Assembly (NCBI GenBank): GCA_025698865.1
Contig: JAILWQ010000007.1
Location: forward strand, 16,338 to 80,337
DNA length: 64,000 nucleotides
Direction of reading: 5' to 3'
Origin: Erythrobacter sp.
Lineage (GTDB): Bacteria > Pseudomonadota > Alphaproteobacteria > Sphingomonadales > Sphingomonadaceae
The position numbers and the translations under genes were made by a program. The notes below the pieces were generated by a model. It ran no database searches, was not told the origin of the DNA, and worked only from the letters and a program-made list of their open reading frames with translations. Positions 18,604 to 27,511 of this stretch are shown one piece after another. Within the stretch, counting starts at the first letter, position 1, and every line of letters begins with the position of its first letter.

Positions 18604-19542
18604 TTATGGCGCGCTGCGGGGTTCCGCAATCGGGTTTTCGGACGCAACCGATTTCTCGCCGGTCGTAGTGCGAGCGAGCCAGCGGGCGCGGATCTGGTCG
18701 GACGTCTCGCGACTGCCGTCATGCGTCCAGCCGGGTTCGCGCAGGAGATAGGACAGCTTGTGGCGCCACGGCGCGCCTTTCATGTCCTGCGCGATCCCGA
18801 TCCATTCGTGGAACACCGCCCACAGCAGGTTGAAGCTGCCGAGCTGCTTGACGATGCCATAGCGGATTTTCTCGTCGTCCCGCTCGGGCTCGAATGTGCC
18901 GAACAGCCTGTCCCATACGATGAAGACGCCGGCATAGTTGCGGTCGAGATAACGCGGGTTGGTCGCGTGGTGGACGCGGTGATGGCTCGGCGTGTTCATC
19001 ACCGCCTCGAACCAGCGCGGCATCCGCCCGATCGCCTCGGTGTGGATCCAGAACTGGTAGATCAGGTTGAAGCCGCCGCAGATCGCGATCATCGCCGGGT
19101 GGAAGCCGAGCAGCACCAGCGGCAGGGCGAAGACGAAGCCGAGCGTCAGGAAGCCGGTCCATGTCTGACGCAGCGCGGTCGAGAGATTGTAATGCTGGCT
19201 CGAATGGTGGTTCACATGGCTCGCCCAAAACCAGCGCACGCGGTGGCCGAAGCGGTGGACCCAGTAATATTTGAGATCGTCGAGCACGAAACACGCAATC
19301 CACGCCCACCACGCCCAGCCGATATCGAACAGGCGGTACTCCCAGACCGCCAGATAGAGCAGGAAGAACAGCCCGCCGAACAGCAGGCCGGCGACCGTGC
19401 TGCCGAGCCCGAAGGCCAGGCTGGTCAGCGTGTCCTTCGCCTCGTAGGCGTGCGGGTTGCGGCGCCAGGCCCAGATCATCTCGATCAGGACCAGCGCGAC
19501 GAAGCCCGGCACGGCGTATTCGGTGGGCGAGAAATCAGGCAT
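18604..19542 (-). CDS. Sterol desaturase / fatty acid hydroxylase-family membrane protein
   Basis: Product of 312 residues with several membrane segments in the first half and the di-iron histidine clusters of the fatty acid hydroxylase superfamily: HRFGH, HVNHHSS and HRVHHATNP, plus the single H in FWIHTEAIG. These enzymes hydroxylate or desaturate lipids at the inner membrane using O2. The exact lipid cannot be told. The C-terminus is polar and cytoplasmic-looking. Its start overlaps the upstream 142-residue gene by eight bases, and a GMC oxidoreductase lies downstream, so a lipid or hopanoid/alcohol oxidation operon is plausible (inference). Confidence 0.88.
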   Translation of the reverse strand: MPDFSPTEYAVPGFVALVLIEMIWAWRRNPHAYEAKDTLTSLAFGLGSTVAGLLFGGLFFLLYLAVWEYRLFDIGWAWWAWIACFVLDDLKYYWVHRFGHRVRWFWASHVNHHSSQHYNLSTALRQTWTGFLTLGFVFALPLVLLGFHPAMIAICGGFNLIYQFWIHTEAIGRMPRWFEAVMNTPSHHRVHHATNPRYLDRNYAGVFIVWDRLFGTFEPERDDEKIRYGIVKQLGSFNLLWAVFHEWIGIAQDMKGAPWRHKLSYLLREPGWTHDGSRETSDQIRARWLARTTTGEKSVASENPIAEPRSAP

Positions 19543-19963
19543 CCCGACCCGATCCTATAGCACCGATCCGGTCCGACCAAAGCGCGGCATCGTCGATCGC
19601 GAGCCGGACGGTGCCGAAGCGCTTCTCTCCGCTGGCGACGACGAGGCAGGGCTCGCTGCCGTCGTACTCCACTCTCGCTGAAGACCGGCGGCCCAGTATG
19701 CGTCCGGCCAGATGGGTGCCGTGCGGTTTCAGGACGAGTATCGTGCCCCGCGTGTCCCGCATGATCGCCCCTTTGCCGTCCCGCGCGATGGCGATCTCGC
19801 GCGGTTCGTAACCGCCGAAGGCTTCCTCGGCCGCCACGCGCGCTTCATCCTCACCGGTGATCGTAGTGCCCGGGCCGAGGCCGAGCTTCCCCGCCATGCC
19901 CGCCAGCACGAGGATCGCGGCGAGCGAGCCGAGAAACTGGAGCAGGGCGGAGGGAATCTCCAT
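19535..19963 (-). CDS. Hypothetical protein with one membrane segment (photosynthetic assembly-like size)
   Basis: Product of 142 residues from ATG 19963; the longer open frame to 20596 runs antisense through the M20 gene and is not credible. A hydrophobic stretch at about residues 8-29 (LQFLGSLAAILVLAGMAGKLGL) would anchor it; the rest is a soluble domain with VLKPHGTHLAGRILGRRSSARVEYDG. I note, with low certainty, that this arrangement resembles a small PuhC-like or conserved sphingomonad protein, but I do not recognise the family and assign no function. It overlaps the sterol desaturase-like gene by eight bases and is divergent from the M20 gene. Confidence 0.65.
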   Translation of the reverse strand: MEIPSALLQFLGSLAAILVLAGMAGKLGLGPGTTITGEDEARVAAEEAFGGYEPREIAIARDGKGAIMRDTRGTILVLKPHGTHLAGRILGRRSSARVEYDGSEPCLVVASGEKRFGTVRLAIDDAALWSDRIGAIGSGRDA

Positions 19964-20023
19964 CGCTGCGGATTGGCACGCAGCGCGCTTTCCGGCAAGC
20001 TGGCGCCGACAGGGAGACGATCG

Positions 20024-21457
20024 ATGAAATTTCTGCTCTATTGCGGCGCCTTTTGCGGTGCCGTTTCCGGCACCCTCGCGGTTCCGGCCATCGCACAGCA
20101 GGGCGAGCCGCTGGGGCGTGTCGAAGCGGAGCGCGAGCGGACGGAGCGCGTGGCGCGCGAGATCTGGGAGCTTGCCGAACTCGGCTATCAGGAAACCCGG
20201 TCGAGCGGGCTGTTGATCGACGAGTTGGAAGGCGCCGGGTTCTCGATCCGCCCGGGCGTCGCCGATATTCCCACCGCCTTCGTCGCCGAATGGGGGAGCG
20301 AGGGGCCGGTGATCGGCCTCCTCGCCGAATTCGACGCGCTGCCGGGCATCACCCAGTCGGACGCGCCAACCCGCGATCCCGTCGAGGGCAAGCATGCCGG
20401 CCATGCCTGCGGGCACAATCTGTTCGGGGCAGGCTCGCTGACCGCCGCGATCGCCATCCGCAACTGGCTGGAGGCGACCGGCACGCCCGGCCGGGTGCGG
20501 CTCTACGGCACGCCGGCGGAAGAGGGCGGATCGGGCAAGGTCTACATGGCCCGCGCCGGCCTGTTCGACGATGCCGATTTCGTGATCGACTGGCATCCGG
20601 CGGACGCCAATTCCGCCGCCTCGCGCATGAGCCTAGCCAACCGGTCGGCCAAGTTCCGCTTCCGCGGCACCTCGGCCCATGCGGCGGGCGCGCCCGAGCG
20701 CGGACGCAGCGCGCTCGACGGGGTCGAGGCGATGAACATGATGGTCAACATGATGCGCGAGCACACCAGCATGGACACGCGCATCCACTACGTCATCACC
20801 GATGGCGGCAAGGCACCCAACGTCGTCCCCGATTTCGCCGAGGTGTTCTACTACGTCCGCCATTCGGACGCCGACGAGGTGCGCGCGCTGTGGCCGCGGA
20901 TCGAGGCGGCGGCCGAAGGCGCGGCGATGGGCACGGGCACGAAGGTCGACTGGGAGATCATCCACGGCAACAATCCGACCCTGCCGCTCGAATCGCTGCA
21001 GACGATGATGGACGAAAAGCTGCGCAGCCTCGCGCCGGTCGAATACACGGCGGCGGAACTCGAATGGGCGCGCGGGATCAGGGAAAGCCTGGGCGAGGAT
21101 GCACCGGTGCTTGCCCAGGCGCGGGAGGTCGAGCCCTATGGCGTCCAGACCGGCTACGGATCGACCGATGTCGGCGATGTCTCGCGCGCGGTGCCGACGG
21201 TCAGCGTGCGGACCGCGACATGGGTGCCCGGCACCTCGGCCCATAGCTGGCAGGCAGTAGCGGCGAGCGGCCACAGCTACGGCGCCAAAGGCACGCAGCA
21301 GGCGGCGAAGGCGATGGTTCTGGCCGCGGTGGAGCTCTACACCAATCCGCAATTGCGCGACCGGGCCAAAGCGGAGTTCACCGCGGCGCTGGGCGAGGGC
21401 TATATCTACGAATCGCTGCTCGGCGACCGCGCCCCGCCACTCGATTATCGCAACTAG
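20024..21457 (+). CDS. Secreted M20-family amidohydrolase (AbgB-like)
   Basis: Product of 477 residues. Start ATG 20024 follows an AGGGAG ribosome site and encodes a signal peptide (MKFLLYCGAFCGAVSGTLAVPAIAQ), so the enzyme is exported. The metallopeptidase M20 signature is clear: HAGHACGHNLFG near residue 125, the catalytic Glu pair in GTPAEEGGSGK, and the dimerisation-domain FRGTSAHAAGAPERGRSALD. Order and length match the AbgB (aminobenzoyl-glutamate utilisation) branch, which removes acyl or aryl groups from amide-linked amino acids; the substrate here is not fixed. It is divergent from the sterol desaturase cluster, 60 bases away. Confidence 0.88.
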   Translation: MKFLLYCGAFCGAVSGTLAVPAIAQQGEPLGRVEAERERTERVAREIWELAELGYQETRSSGLLIDELEGAGFSIRPGVADIPTAFVAEWGSEGPVIGLLAEFDALPGITQSDAPTRDPVEGKHAGHACGHNLFGAGSLTAAIAIRNWLEATGTPGRVRLYGTPAEEGGSGKVYMARAGLFDDADFVIDWHPADANSAASRMSLANRSAKFRFRGTSAHAAGAPERGRSALDGVEAMNMMVNMMREHTSMDTRIHYVITDGGKAPNVVPDFAEVFYYVRHSDADEVRALWPRIEAAAEGAAMGTGTKVDWEIIHGNNPTLPLESLQTMMDEKLRSLAPVEYTAAELEWARGIRESLGEDAPVLAQAREVEPYGVQTGYGSTDVGDVSRAVPTVSVRTATWVPGTSAHSWQAVAASGHSYGAKGTQQAAKAMVLAAVELYTNPQLRDRAKAEFTAALGEGYIYESLLGDRAPPLDYRN

Positions 21458-21466
21458 GCGCGTGGG

Positions 21467-21907
21467 TCAGCCGCCGGCCTTGCCAGCCAGCATGTCCATT
21501 GCCGGGCGCACCGGGCCGACATCGTAACCGGCGCCCGCCGCATCGCGGGCAATGGCTTCGGGATCGCGGCCGTTCCTGGCTTCGGCGAGCGCCCAGAGCA
21601 GGGTCGAGCGGGTTCCGCTGCGGCAGAAAGCGAGAATCTTTCCGGGCGCTGCGCCAAGCGCCTCGACCATGGCGTCCACCTGCGGCTGCGAGAAGCCGGC
21701 CGCGCCCACCGGAATGGCGCGATATTCGATTCCGGCATCGCGGGCCGCCGCCTCGATTTCCGCCCCCTCGGGCTGATCGGGCGATTCGCCGTCGGGTCGG
21801 TTGTTGACGATCAGCGTCACCCCCGCCTCGCGCGCGGCGAGGATATCCTCGGGGGCGATCTGGCCGGCTGCGAGAACGCTTTCGGAGAGTTTGCGGAAAT
21901 CGGCCAT
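21467..21907 (-). CDS. TIGR01244-family protein (DUF442, cysteine phosphatase-like)
   Basis: Product of 146 residues. It has the protein tyrosine phosphatase-like loop FCRSGTRS (Cys-x5-Arg) near residue 93 and an upstream VNNRPDGESPDQPEGAEIEA segment that is typical of the TIGR01244 / DUF442 family (also called beta-lactamase hydrolase-like, found fused to sulfur dioxygenases such as Blh/BigR-regulated proteins). A role in sulfide/sulfane-sulfur metabolism is proposed for family members; here there is no sulfur gene next to it. It begins three bases after the TerC stop and is likely co-transcribed with it. Confidence 0.82.
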   Translation of the reverse strand: MADFRKLSESVLAAGQIAPEDILAAREAGVTLIVNNRPDGESPDQPEGAEIEAAARDAGIEYRAIPVGAAGFSQPQVDAMVEALGAAPGKILAFCRSGTRSTLLWALAEARNGRDPEAIARDAAGAGYDVGPVRPAMDMLAGKAGG

Positions 21908-21910
21908 GCC

Positions 21911-22723
21911 TCAGGCTGCCGCTTCGCCGGCGGAGGAAGCTCGCAGCCGTCGGTTGCGCTGGACCATATTCAGGATCTCCACCCCGACCGAAAAGCCCAT
22001 GGCGGCGTAGATGTAGCCCTTGGGCACATGGAAGCCGAAGCCATCGGCGATCAGGACCACGCCGATCATGACGAGGAAGGCGAGCGCGAGCATCACCAAA
22101 GTGGGGTTCTTCTCGATGAAATTGGCCAGCGGATCGGCCGCGATCATCATCACGCCCACGGTGATGACGACGGCGGCGACCATGATCGGCACCTCGTCGG
22201 TCATGCCGACGGCGGTGAGGATCGAATCGATCGAGAAGACGAGGTCGATCGCGATGATCTGGGCGATCACGGTCGCGAAGCTCGCTTTTACTGCGGCGCC
22301 CACGCCCGGCGTCTTGTCGAGGATCTCGCCGGAATGATCGGCCGGCTCCATCGAATGATGGATTTCCTTGGTCGCTTTCCAGAGCAGGAACAGTCCGCCG
22401 ACCAGCAGGATCAGATCGCGCCCGGAAAAGGCAGTCTCGAAAGTCGGCTCCCCATAATCGTTCGGCGCTCCCGTAATGCCGAGATCGAACAGCGGCGTCT
22501 GGAGCGTGACGATCCAGCCGATCAGCATGAGCAGGCCGATTCGCATGATCAGCGCCAGTGCGAGTCCGATCCGGCGGGCCTTGCTCTGCTGATGCTCGGG
22601 CAATTTGTTGGAGAGGATCGCGATGAAGATCAGATTGTCGACGCCCAGCACCACCTCGAGCGCGATGAGCGTCAGCAGGGCGAGCCAGGCGGCGGGGTCC
22701 GAGAGGAGAGCGAGGATGTCCAT
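21911..22723 (-). CDS. TerC-family integral membrane protein
   Basis: Product of 270 residues from ATG 22723 ([13 protein letters not shown]); the frame is open to 22798 but that leader is not family-like. About seven membrane segments are predicted by eye, with the two TerC blocks carrying acidic residues in the membrane: [14 protein letters not shown] near residue 23 and [12 protein letters not shown] near residue 140. Family members are implicated in tellurium resistance and in manganese export or metal loading of secreted proteins. No riboswitch (such as yybP-ykoY) was recognised upstream. Confidence 0.88.
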   Translation of the reverse strand: MDILALLSDPAAWLALLTLIALEVVLGVDNLIFIAILSNKLPEHQQSKARRIGLALALIMRIGLLMLIGWIVTLQTPLFDLGITGAPNDYGEPTFETAFSGRDLILLVGGLFLLWKATKEIHHSMEPADHSGEILDKTPGVGAAVKASFATVIAQIIAIDLVFSIDSILTAVGMTDEVPIMVAAVVITVGVMMIAADPLANFIEKNPTLVMLALAFLVMIGVVLIADGFGFHVPKGYIYAAMGFSVGVEILNMVQRNRRLRASSAGEAAA

Positions 22724-22923
22724 GGCCGGCGCTTTGCCCCAGCTTTCCGCGCCCGGCAAGCCGGGGATCGAGTCGCAGATTGCGAACGAAAATGTCACAA
22801 ACTGTCCCTAAGGTGACCAAATCCGCTAAAACATTCGCTTGTCGGCGAAATTGCGCTATGGCGGCATTTCAGGAAACGGGTTTTGCGAGTCTGTCGCGGT
22901 CCCGTGCGCGCCGGGTGCTCATG

Positions 22924-22961
22924 GCCACCCCTGCTCCGGCGCTTGGATTTCAAGGGGTGGC
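22924..22961 (+). promoter_or_regulatory. Leader hairpin upstream of the cold-shock gene
   Basis: A perfect 9-bp stem, gccacccct (22924-22932) with aggggtggc (22953-22961), encloses a 20-base loop and ends 22 bases before the cold-shock start codon. There is no strong ribosome site next to the start. A temperature-sensitive or chaperone-controlled leader is possible, as in other csp mRNAs, but not shown. The surrounding 22724-22983 spacer holds nothing else I can name. Confidence 0.5.
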
Positions 22962-22983
22962 GCGACAGGGTATTTGACAGATT

Positions 22984-23760
22984 ATGGGTTACGACAAGGG
23001 CCGGCGTCGGGGACGGGACAAGCGGGACGGTATCGGCGAGGACGGCTATTTCGGCGGCTCCGACGGGTTCCAGCCGCAGGGCGATCGCGGTGGTTTCGGC
23101 GGTGGCGGCGGCTACGGTAACGACCGTGGCGGCTTCAACAACGATCGCGGCGGCTTCGGTGGCGGCGGCTACAACAACGACCGCGGCGGTTTCCGCAGCG
23201 GCGGCGGCGGCGGCGGCGGCGGTTTCCGCGGCGGCGGTGGCGGTGGCGGACCGCGCGGCGGCGGCATGCCCGCCCAGGTCGTCGGCACCGGCAAGGGAAC
23301 GGTCAAGTTCTTCAACGCCCAGAAGGGTTTTGGCTTCATCCAGCAGGATGGCGGCGGTGAGGACGTGTTCGTCCACATCAGCGCGGTCGAGCGTGCGGGC
23401 CTCGAAGGCCTCGGCGAAGGGCAGGAGCTCGAATTCAACCTCGTCGATCGCGGTGGCAAGGTCTCCGCGCAGGACCTTCAGGTCGTCGGCGACGTCGTTC
23501 CGGCCGGGAATTCCGAAGGGCCGCCCAAGCGCGAGCTGACCGGAGAAAAGGCGACCGGCACGGTCAAGTTCTTCAACTCGATGAAGGGCTTCGGCTTCCT
23601 CGCCCGCGATGACGGCCAGCCCGACGCTTTCGTGCATATCAGCGCGGTCGAGCGGTCCGGTCTGTCGCAGATCAACGAGGGCGAGCGTTACAGCTTCGAT
23701 CTCGAAGTGGACCGACGCGGCAAGCATTCGGCCGTCAATCTGGTGCCCGCCTCCGAGTGA
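22984..23760 (+). CDS. Double cold-shock domain protein with RGG-rich N-terminus
   Basis: Product of 258 residues. Residues 1-20 are basic and polar; 20-94 are extremely glycine-rich with RGG boxes at Arg35, 48, 55 and 67 in a repeated N-D-R-G-G-F unit. Two cold-shock domains follow: about 103-169 ([30 protein letters not shown]) and about 190-256 ([29 protein letters not shown]), each with RNP1 and RNP2 aromatic motifs. It should bind single-stranded RNA/DNA in the cytoplasm. Tandem CSD proteins are known in alphaproteobacteria; the long RGG low-complexity leader is the odd feature. A hairpin lies just upstream and a terminator after it. Confidence 0.9.
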   Translation: MGYDKGRRRGRDKRDGIGEDGYFGGSDGFQPQGDRGGFGGGGGYGNDRGGFNNDRGGFGGGGYNNDRGGFRSGGGGGGGGFRGGGGGGGPRGGGMPAQVVGTGKGTVKFFNAQKGFGFIQQDGGGEDVFVHISAVERAGLEGLGEGQELEFNLVDRGGKVSAQDLQVVGDVVPAGNSEGPPKRELTGEKATGTVKFFNSMKGFGFLARDDGQPDAFVHISAVERSGLSQINEGERYSFDLEVDRRGKHSAVNLVPASE

Positions 23761-23832
23761 GCCGGCCCAGCCGTGCGGCGAGGCGGTTTGACCCGCCGCG
23801 CCCCGGACAATAGAACGATGGTCACATCGACG

Positions 23833-23870
23833 AATGGCGGTTCCCTCAGGGGGCCGCCATTTGCATTTGT
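23833..23870 (+). terminator. Hairpin terminator after the cold-shock gene
   Basis: Arms 23833-23845 and 23849-23861 pair over 13 bases (two G-T pairs) with a three-base loop, followed by the tail tttgcatttgt. The 11-base tail is the same as that of the terminator after rplT. It separates the cold-shock gene from argD. Confidence 0.85.
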
Positions 23871-23906
23871 TCCGGGCATTCCCGCCCGCCCGATTTCGGA
23901 GGTACC

Positions 23907-25100
23907 ATGGCGATTTCCCCCCTCATGCCCGTCTATCCCCGCTGCGACGTGCGCCCGGTGGAAGGCGATCACTGCCACCTGATCGACGAGGACGGCACGC
24001 GCTATCTCGATTTCGCCAGCGGTATCGCGGTGAACCTGCTCGGCCATTCGCATCCCGGCCTGATCGGCGCGATCCAGCGCCAGGCCGAAAAGCTGATGCA
24101 CGTCTCGAACCTCTATGGCAGCCCGCAGGGCGAGCGGCTGGCGCAATCGCTGGTCGATGCCACCTTCGCGGACACGGTGTTCTTCACCAATTCCGGGGCC
24201 GAGGCGGTGGAATGCGCGATCAAGACCGCGCGCGCCTATCACCAGCATGAAGATGGGGACGCCAATCGGACGGAGCTGATCACCTTCACCAATGCCTTTC
24301 ACGGGCGCACCATGGCGACCATCAGCGCGTCCAATCAGGAGAAGATGCACAAGGGCTTCCAGCCCCTGCTGCCGGGCTTCGTCTATTGCGAATTCGACGA
24401 TCTCGAGGCGGCGCGCGCACTGGTCGGCCCGAAAACGGCCGGCTTTCTGGTCGAGCCGATCCAGGGCGAGGGCGGCATCCGCCCAGCCAGCCAGGAATTC
24501 TTGTCGGGCCTGCGGGCTATCTGCGACGAGCACGATCTGATGCTCGTGCTCGACGAGGTCCAGTGCGGCATGGCGCGGACCGGCAAGCTCTACGCCTACG
24601 AGCATTACGGGATCGAACCCGACGTTCTCGCCGCGGCCAAGGGCATCGGCGGCGGCTTTCCGCTCGGTGCCTGCCTCGCGACGGAAAAGGCGGCGCGCGG
24701 CATGGGCTTCGGCACGCACGGTTCGACCTATGGAGGCAATCCGCTCGCCATGGCCGCCGGGCAGGCGGTGATGGACACGGTGGCGAACGAGGACTTCCTC
24801 GGGCAGGTCCGAGACAAGGGCGATCGGCTGCGCAGCCGGCTCGAACAGTTCATCGGCAATTATCCCGACCTGTTCGATTGCGTGCGCGGCATGGGCCTGA
24901 TGCTCGGTATCCGCATGAAGGTCGAAAGCCGGCCGTTCTTCGTGCATCTGCGCGACAATCACCAGCTGCTGACCGTGGCGGCGGGTGACCAGACTTTGCG
25001 CGTCCTGCCGCCGCTGGTGGCGGGCGATGCCGAGTTCGACGAGTTCTTCGACAAGCTTTCCGCCGGCGCGGCAAGCTACGAGATTGCCGAAGCCGCATGA
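23907..25100 (+). CDS. argD: Acetylornithine aminotransferase
   Basis: Product of 397 residues, PLP-dependent class III aminotransferase of arginine synthesis (N-acetylglutamate semialdehyde to N-acetylornithine; often also active in lysine synthesis). Visible are [15 protein letters not shown] near residue 97, the [12 protein letters not shown] block, [15 protein letters not shown] and the PLP lysine in [14 protein letters not shown] near residue 245. The start has a strong ribosome site (TTTCGGAGGTACC). The stop overlaps argF by four bases. Presence of argF next to it supports the arginine role over 4-aminobutyrate aminotransferase. Confidence 0.95.
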   Translation: MAISPLMPVYPRCDVRPVEGDHCHLIDEDGTRYLDFASGIAVNLLGHSHPGLIGAIQRQAEKLMHVSNLYGSPQGERLAQSLVDATFADTVFFTNSGAEAVECAIKTARAYHQHEDGDANRTELITFTNAFHGRTMATISASNQEKMHKGFQPLLPGFVYCEFDDLEAARALVGPKTAGFLVEPIQGEGGIRPASQEFLSGLRAICDEHDLMLVLDEVQCGMARTGKLYAYEHYGIEPDVLAAAKGIGGGFPLGACLATEKAARGMGFGTHGSTYGGNPLAMAAGQAVMDTVANEDFLGQVRDKGDRLRSRLEQFIGNYPDLFDCVRGMGLMLGIRMKVESRPFFVHLRDNHQLLTVAAGDQTLRVLPPLVAGDAEFDEFFDKLSAGAASYEIAEAA

Positions 25101-26023
25101 GCCGCCACTTTCTCGACCTGCGCGACGCCGGCGGGGATGCGATCGCCGCCATGCTCGCCGATGCGCAGGACCGCAAGGCGGCGCGGGCGGGCTGGCCCAG
25201 GGGCAAGCCGGATGCGGATCGCCCGCTCGAGGGATGCGTGCTGGCGACGATCTTCGAGAAGAATTCCACCCGCACCCGGGTCAGCTTCGACATCGCCATG
25301 CGCCAGCTCGGCGGCAGCGTGCTGGTGCTGGACAGCGGCACGACGCAGCTCGGACGGGGCGAGAGCATCGCCGACACTGCGCGCGTTCTCGGCCGGATGG
25401 TGGATGCGATCATGATCCGCACCGACGATCACGCCAAGGCCGAGGAGCTTGCCCGCCATGCCGGCGTGCCGGTGATCAACGGCCTGACCGACCGCTCGCA
25501 TCCCTGCCAGATCGTCGCCGATCTGCTGACCGTGGTCGAGCACGGCAAGGCCCTGCCCGGTTTGCAACTCGCCTGGCTGGGCGATGGCAACAACGTGCTC
25601 CACTCGATCCTCGAAGCCGCCGGCATCTTCAAGTTCGACGTGCGCGTCGGCACGCCGCAGGGTTACGAGCCGGACGACGAATTCGTCACGGCGGCCCGCG
25701 CGGCGGGGGCGAATGTCACGCTGACGCAGGACGCAGGGGAGGCGGTAGACGGGGCGGACATAGTCGTCACCGACACCTGGATTTCCATGGGGCAGGCCCA
25801 TGCCGAGGCGAAGCTCTCTGCGATGGAACCGTTCCGGGTCGACGAGGCGCTGATGGCGCGCGCGAAACCCGACGCGAAGTTCCTGCACTGCCTGCCCGCC
25901 CATGTCGGCGACGAGGTGAGCGAGGGCGTGTTCGAAGGACCGCAATCGGTCGTCTTCGACGAGGCGGAAAACCGCATCCACGCGCAGAAATCCATCCTGC
26001 TCTGGTGTTTCGGAAAGCTCTGA
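25097..26023 (+). CDS. argF: Ornithine carbamoyltransferase
   Basis: Product of 308 residues that makes citrulline from ornithine and carbamoyl phosphate. Signatures: carbamoyl-phosphate loop [16 protein letters not shown] near residue 53, [14 protein letters not shown] near residue 133, and the ornithine-loop [17 protein letters not shown] near residue 257. The start overlaps argD by four bases. Length matches anabolic OTCases. hslO starts 38 bases after the stop, as in many alphaproteobacteria. Confidence 0.96.
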   Translation: MSRHFLDLRDAGGDAIAAMLADAQDRKAARAGWPRGKPDADRPLEGCVLATIFEKNSTRTRVSFDIAMRQLGGSVLVLDSGTTQLGRGESIADTARVLGRMVDAIMIRTDDHAKAEELARHAGVPVINGLTDRSHPCQIVADLLTVVEHGKALPGLQLAWLGDGNNVLHSILEAAGIFKFDVRVGTPQGYEPDDEFVTAARAAGANVTLTQDAGEAVDGADIVVTDTWISMGQAHAEAKLSAMEPFRVDEALMARAKPDAKFLHCLPAHVGDEVSEGVFEGPQSVVFDEAENRIHAQKSILLWCFGKL

Positions 26024-26061
26024 GCGGAGCGAACCCTACCAACCGCGTCCGCGCTTCTTAT

Positions 26062-26973
26062 ATGAAGCGCATGACCGAACTGCCCGATCAGGCGGAAACC
26101 TACTCCGGACGTATTCTCGGCTTCACCATCCCCTCGCGGAGCGCGCGCGGGCGAATGGTGCGGCTCGACGGTGTTCTCGATGAGGTTCTTTCCGCCCACG
26201 ATTATCCGCCCTCCATCACGCATCTGCTTGCCGAAGCACTGGTGCTGACCGCGCTTGCCGGCTCGCTGCTGAAGGAAGACGGCGCGCAGGTGACCATGCA
26301 GGCCCAGACCGAGAACGGTCCGGTGCGGTTGCTCGTCTGCGACTACAAGGGCGGTGCGCTGCGCGGCTATGCCGATTTCGACGCCGACCGTCTGGCGGAG
26401 CTCGGCGCCAACCCGTCGCTGTTCGGATTGTTCGGCAAGGGGCATCTGGCGCTCACCTTTGATCTTCCCGCGGGCAAGGGCCGGTATCAGGGGATCGTCC
26501 CGCTCGAGGGCGACAGCTTGGGCGAGGCGTTCCAGAACTATTTCTTCCAGTCCGAACAAGTGCCGACTCTGATCCGCACGGCGGTTTCGTCCGGAGAGAA
26601 GGGCTGCCGTGCCGCGGGCTTGCTCGTGCAGCACCTTCCCGATGGCGAGGAAGGGCGCGAGCGGCTGCACGCGCGTCTCGATCATCCCGAATGGGAGCAT
26701 GTCGCGGTCCTTGCCGGATCGATCAGGCACGACGAATTGCTCGATTCCGAACTGTCGCTCGATGCGCTGGTCTGGCGCCTGTTTCACGAGGAAGAGGAGG
26801 TCCGCGTCACGAATGGGGCGGAACTTTCACGGGGGTGCCGGTGTTCGGTCGAACATTACCGGGACGTTCTCACCCGCTTTCCGGAGGAAGAACGCGCGGA
26901 CATGCGCGACGAGAACGGTCTCATCGTCGTCGATTGCGCATTCTGTTCGAAGAAGTTTCCGATCGACGCCTGA
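26062..26973 (+). CDS. hslO: Redox-regulated chaperone Hsp33
   Basis: Product of 303 residues (ATG 26071 is an alternative start). Hsp33 is a cytoplasmic holdase switched on by oxidation and unfolding. The substrate-binding core is followed by the C-terminal zinc switch with four cysteines, GCRCSVEH and DCAFCSKKF, i.e. C-x-C and C-x2-C. Length and C-terminal position of the zinc site match the family (about 290-300). It is the third gene of an argD-argF-hslO run typical of alphaproteobacteria. Confidence 0.95.
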   Translation: MKRMTELPDQAETYSGRILGFTIPSRSARGRMVRLDGVLDEVLSAHDYPPSITHLLAEALVLTALAGSLLKEDGAQVTMQAQTENGPVRLLVCDYKGGALRGYADFDADRLAELGANPSLFGLFGKGHLALTFDLPAGKGRYQGIVPLEGDSLGEAFQNYFFQSEQVPTLIRTAVSSGEKGCRAAGLLVQHLPDGEEGRERLHARLDHPEWEHVAVLAGSIRHDELLDSELSLDALVWRLFHEEEEVRVTNGAELSRGCRCSVEHYRDVLTRFPEEERADMRDENGLIVVDCAFCSKKFPIDA

Positions 26974-27042
26974 TCTGGCCGACCTTTGCGTTTCCAGTCT
27001 CGACCGCGCGAAGAGACGATCGTTTTTTGCAAGGATGAATTG

Positions 27043-27450
27043 ATGTCGCGACTTCGTGGTTTTCGGATGGTGCTGGGACTTGGCCTTGCGGCCCCGTTGC
27101 TGGCGGTCGGACTGCCGGCGGTGGCCCAATCCTCGCTGGCGATGCTGTCCAAGCTCGACAAGGGCGCGTGGGAACTGCGTTTTCGCGACGGATCGGCGCC
27201 GCGCAAGATCTGCGTGCGCGACGGCCGCGAACTCGTCCAGCTGCGCCATCGCGGCAATTGCAACCGCTTCGTGGTGGAGGACGGCGCGGAGGTTGTGACC
27301 GTCCAGTACACCTGTCGCGGCAACGGCTACGGACGCACGAGCATCAGGCGCGAGACGCCGAGCCTCGTGCAGGTCGAGAGCCAGGGCATCGCCGGTGGGC
27401 GGCCGTTCAGCCTTTCGGCCGAGGCGCGTCGCACCGGGGCGTGCCGATAG
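27043..27450 (+). CDS. Exported hypothetical protein (DUF3617-like)
   Basis: Product of 135 residues. Start ATG 27043 follows an AAGGA ribosome site and encodes a signal peptide (RGFRMVLGLGLAAPLLAVGLPAVAQ) ending at residue 29. The mature part has LDKGAWELRFRDG and four cysteines (ICVRDG, NCNRF, YTCRG, GACR), which resembles small periplasmic DUF3617-type proteins; this is a weak call. Function unknown. It lies alone between hslO and queC, all in the same direction. Confidence 0.75.
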   Translation: MSRLRGFRMVLGLGLAAPLLAVGLPAVAQSSLAMLSKLDKGAWELRFRDGSAPRKICVRDGRELVQLRHRGNCNRFVVEDGAEVVTVQYTCRGNGYGRTSIRRETPSLVQVESQGIAGGRPFSLSAEARRTGACR

Positions 27451-27511
27451 GCGATCGGGAGGGCGGGCCCGGCGGCTTGCGGGAGGCGCATATCGGCTCT
27501 AGCGCGAGGCC

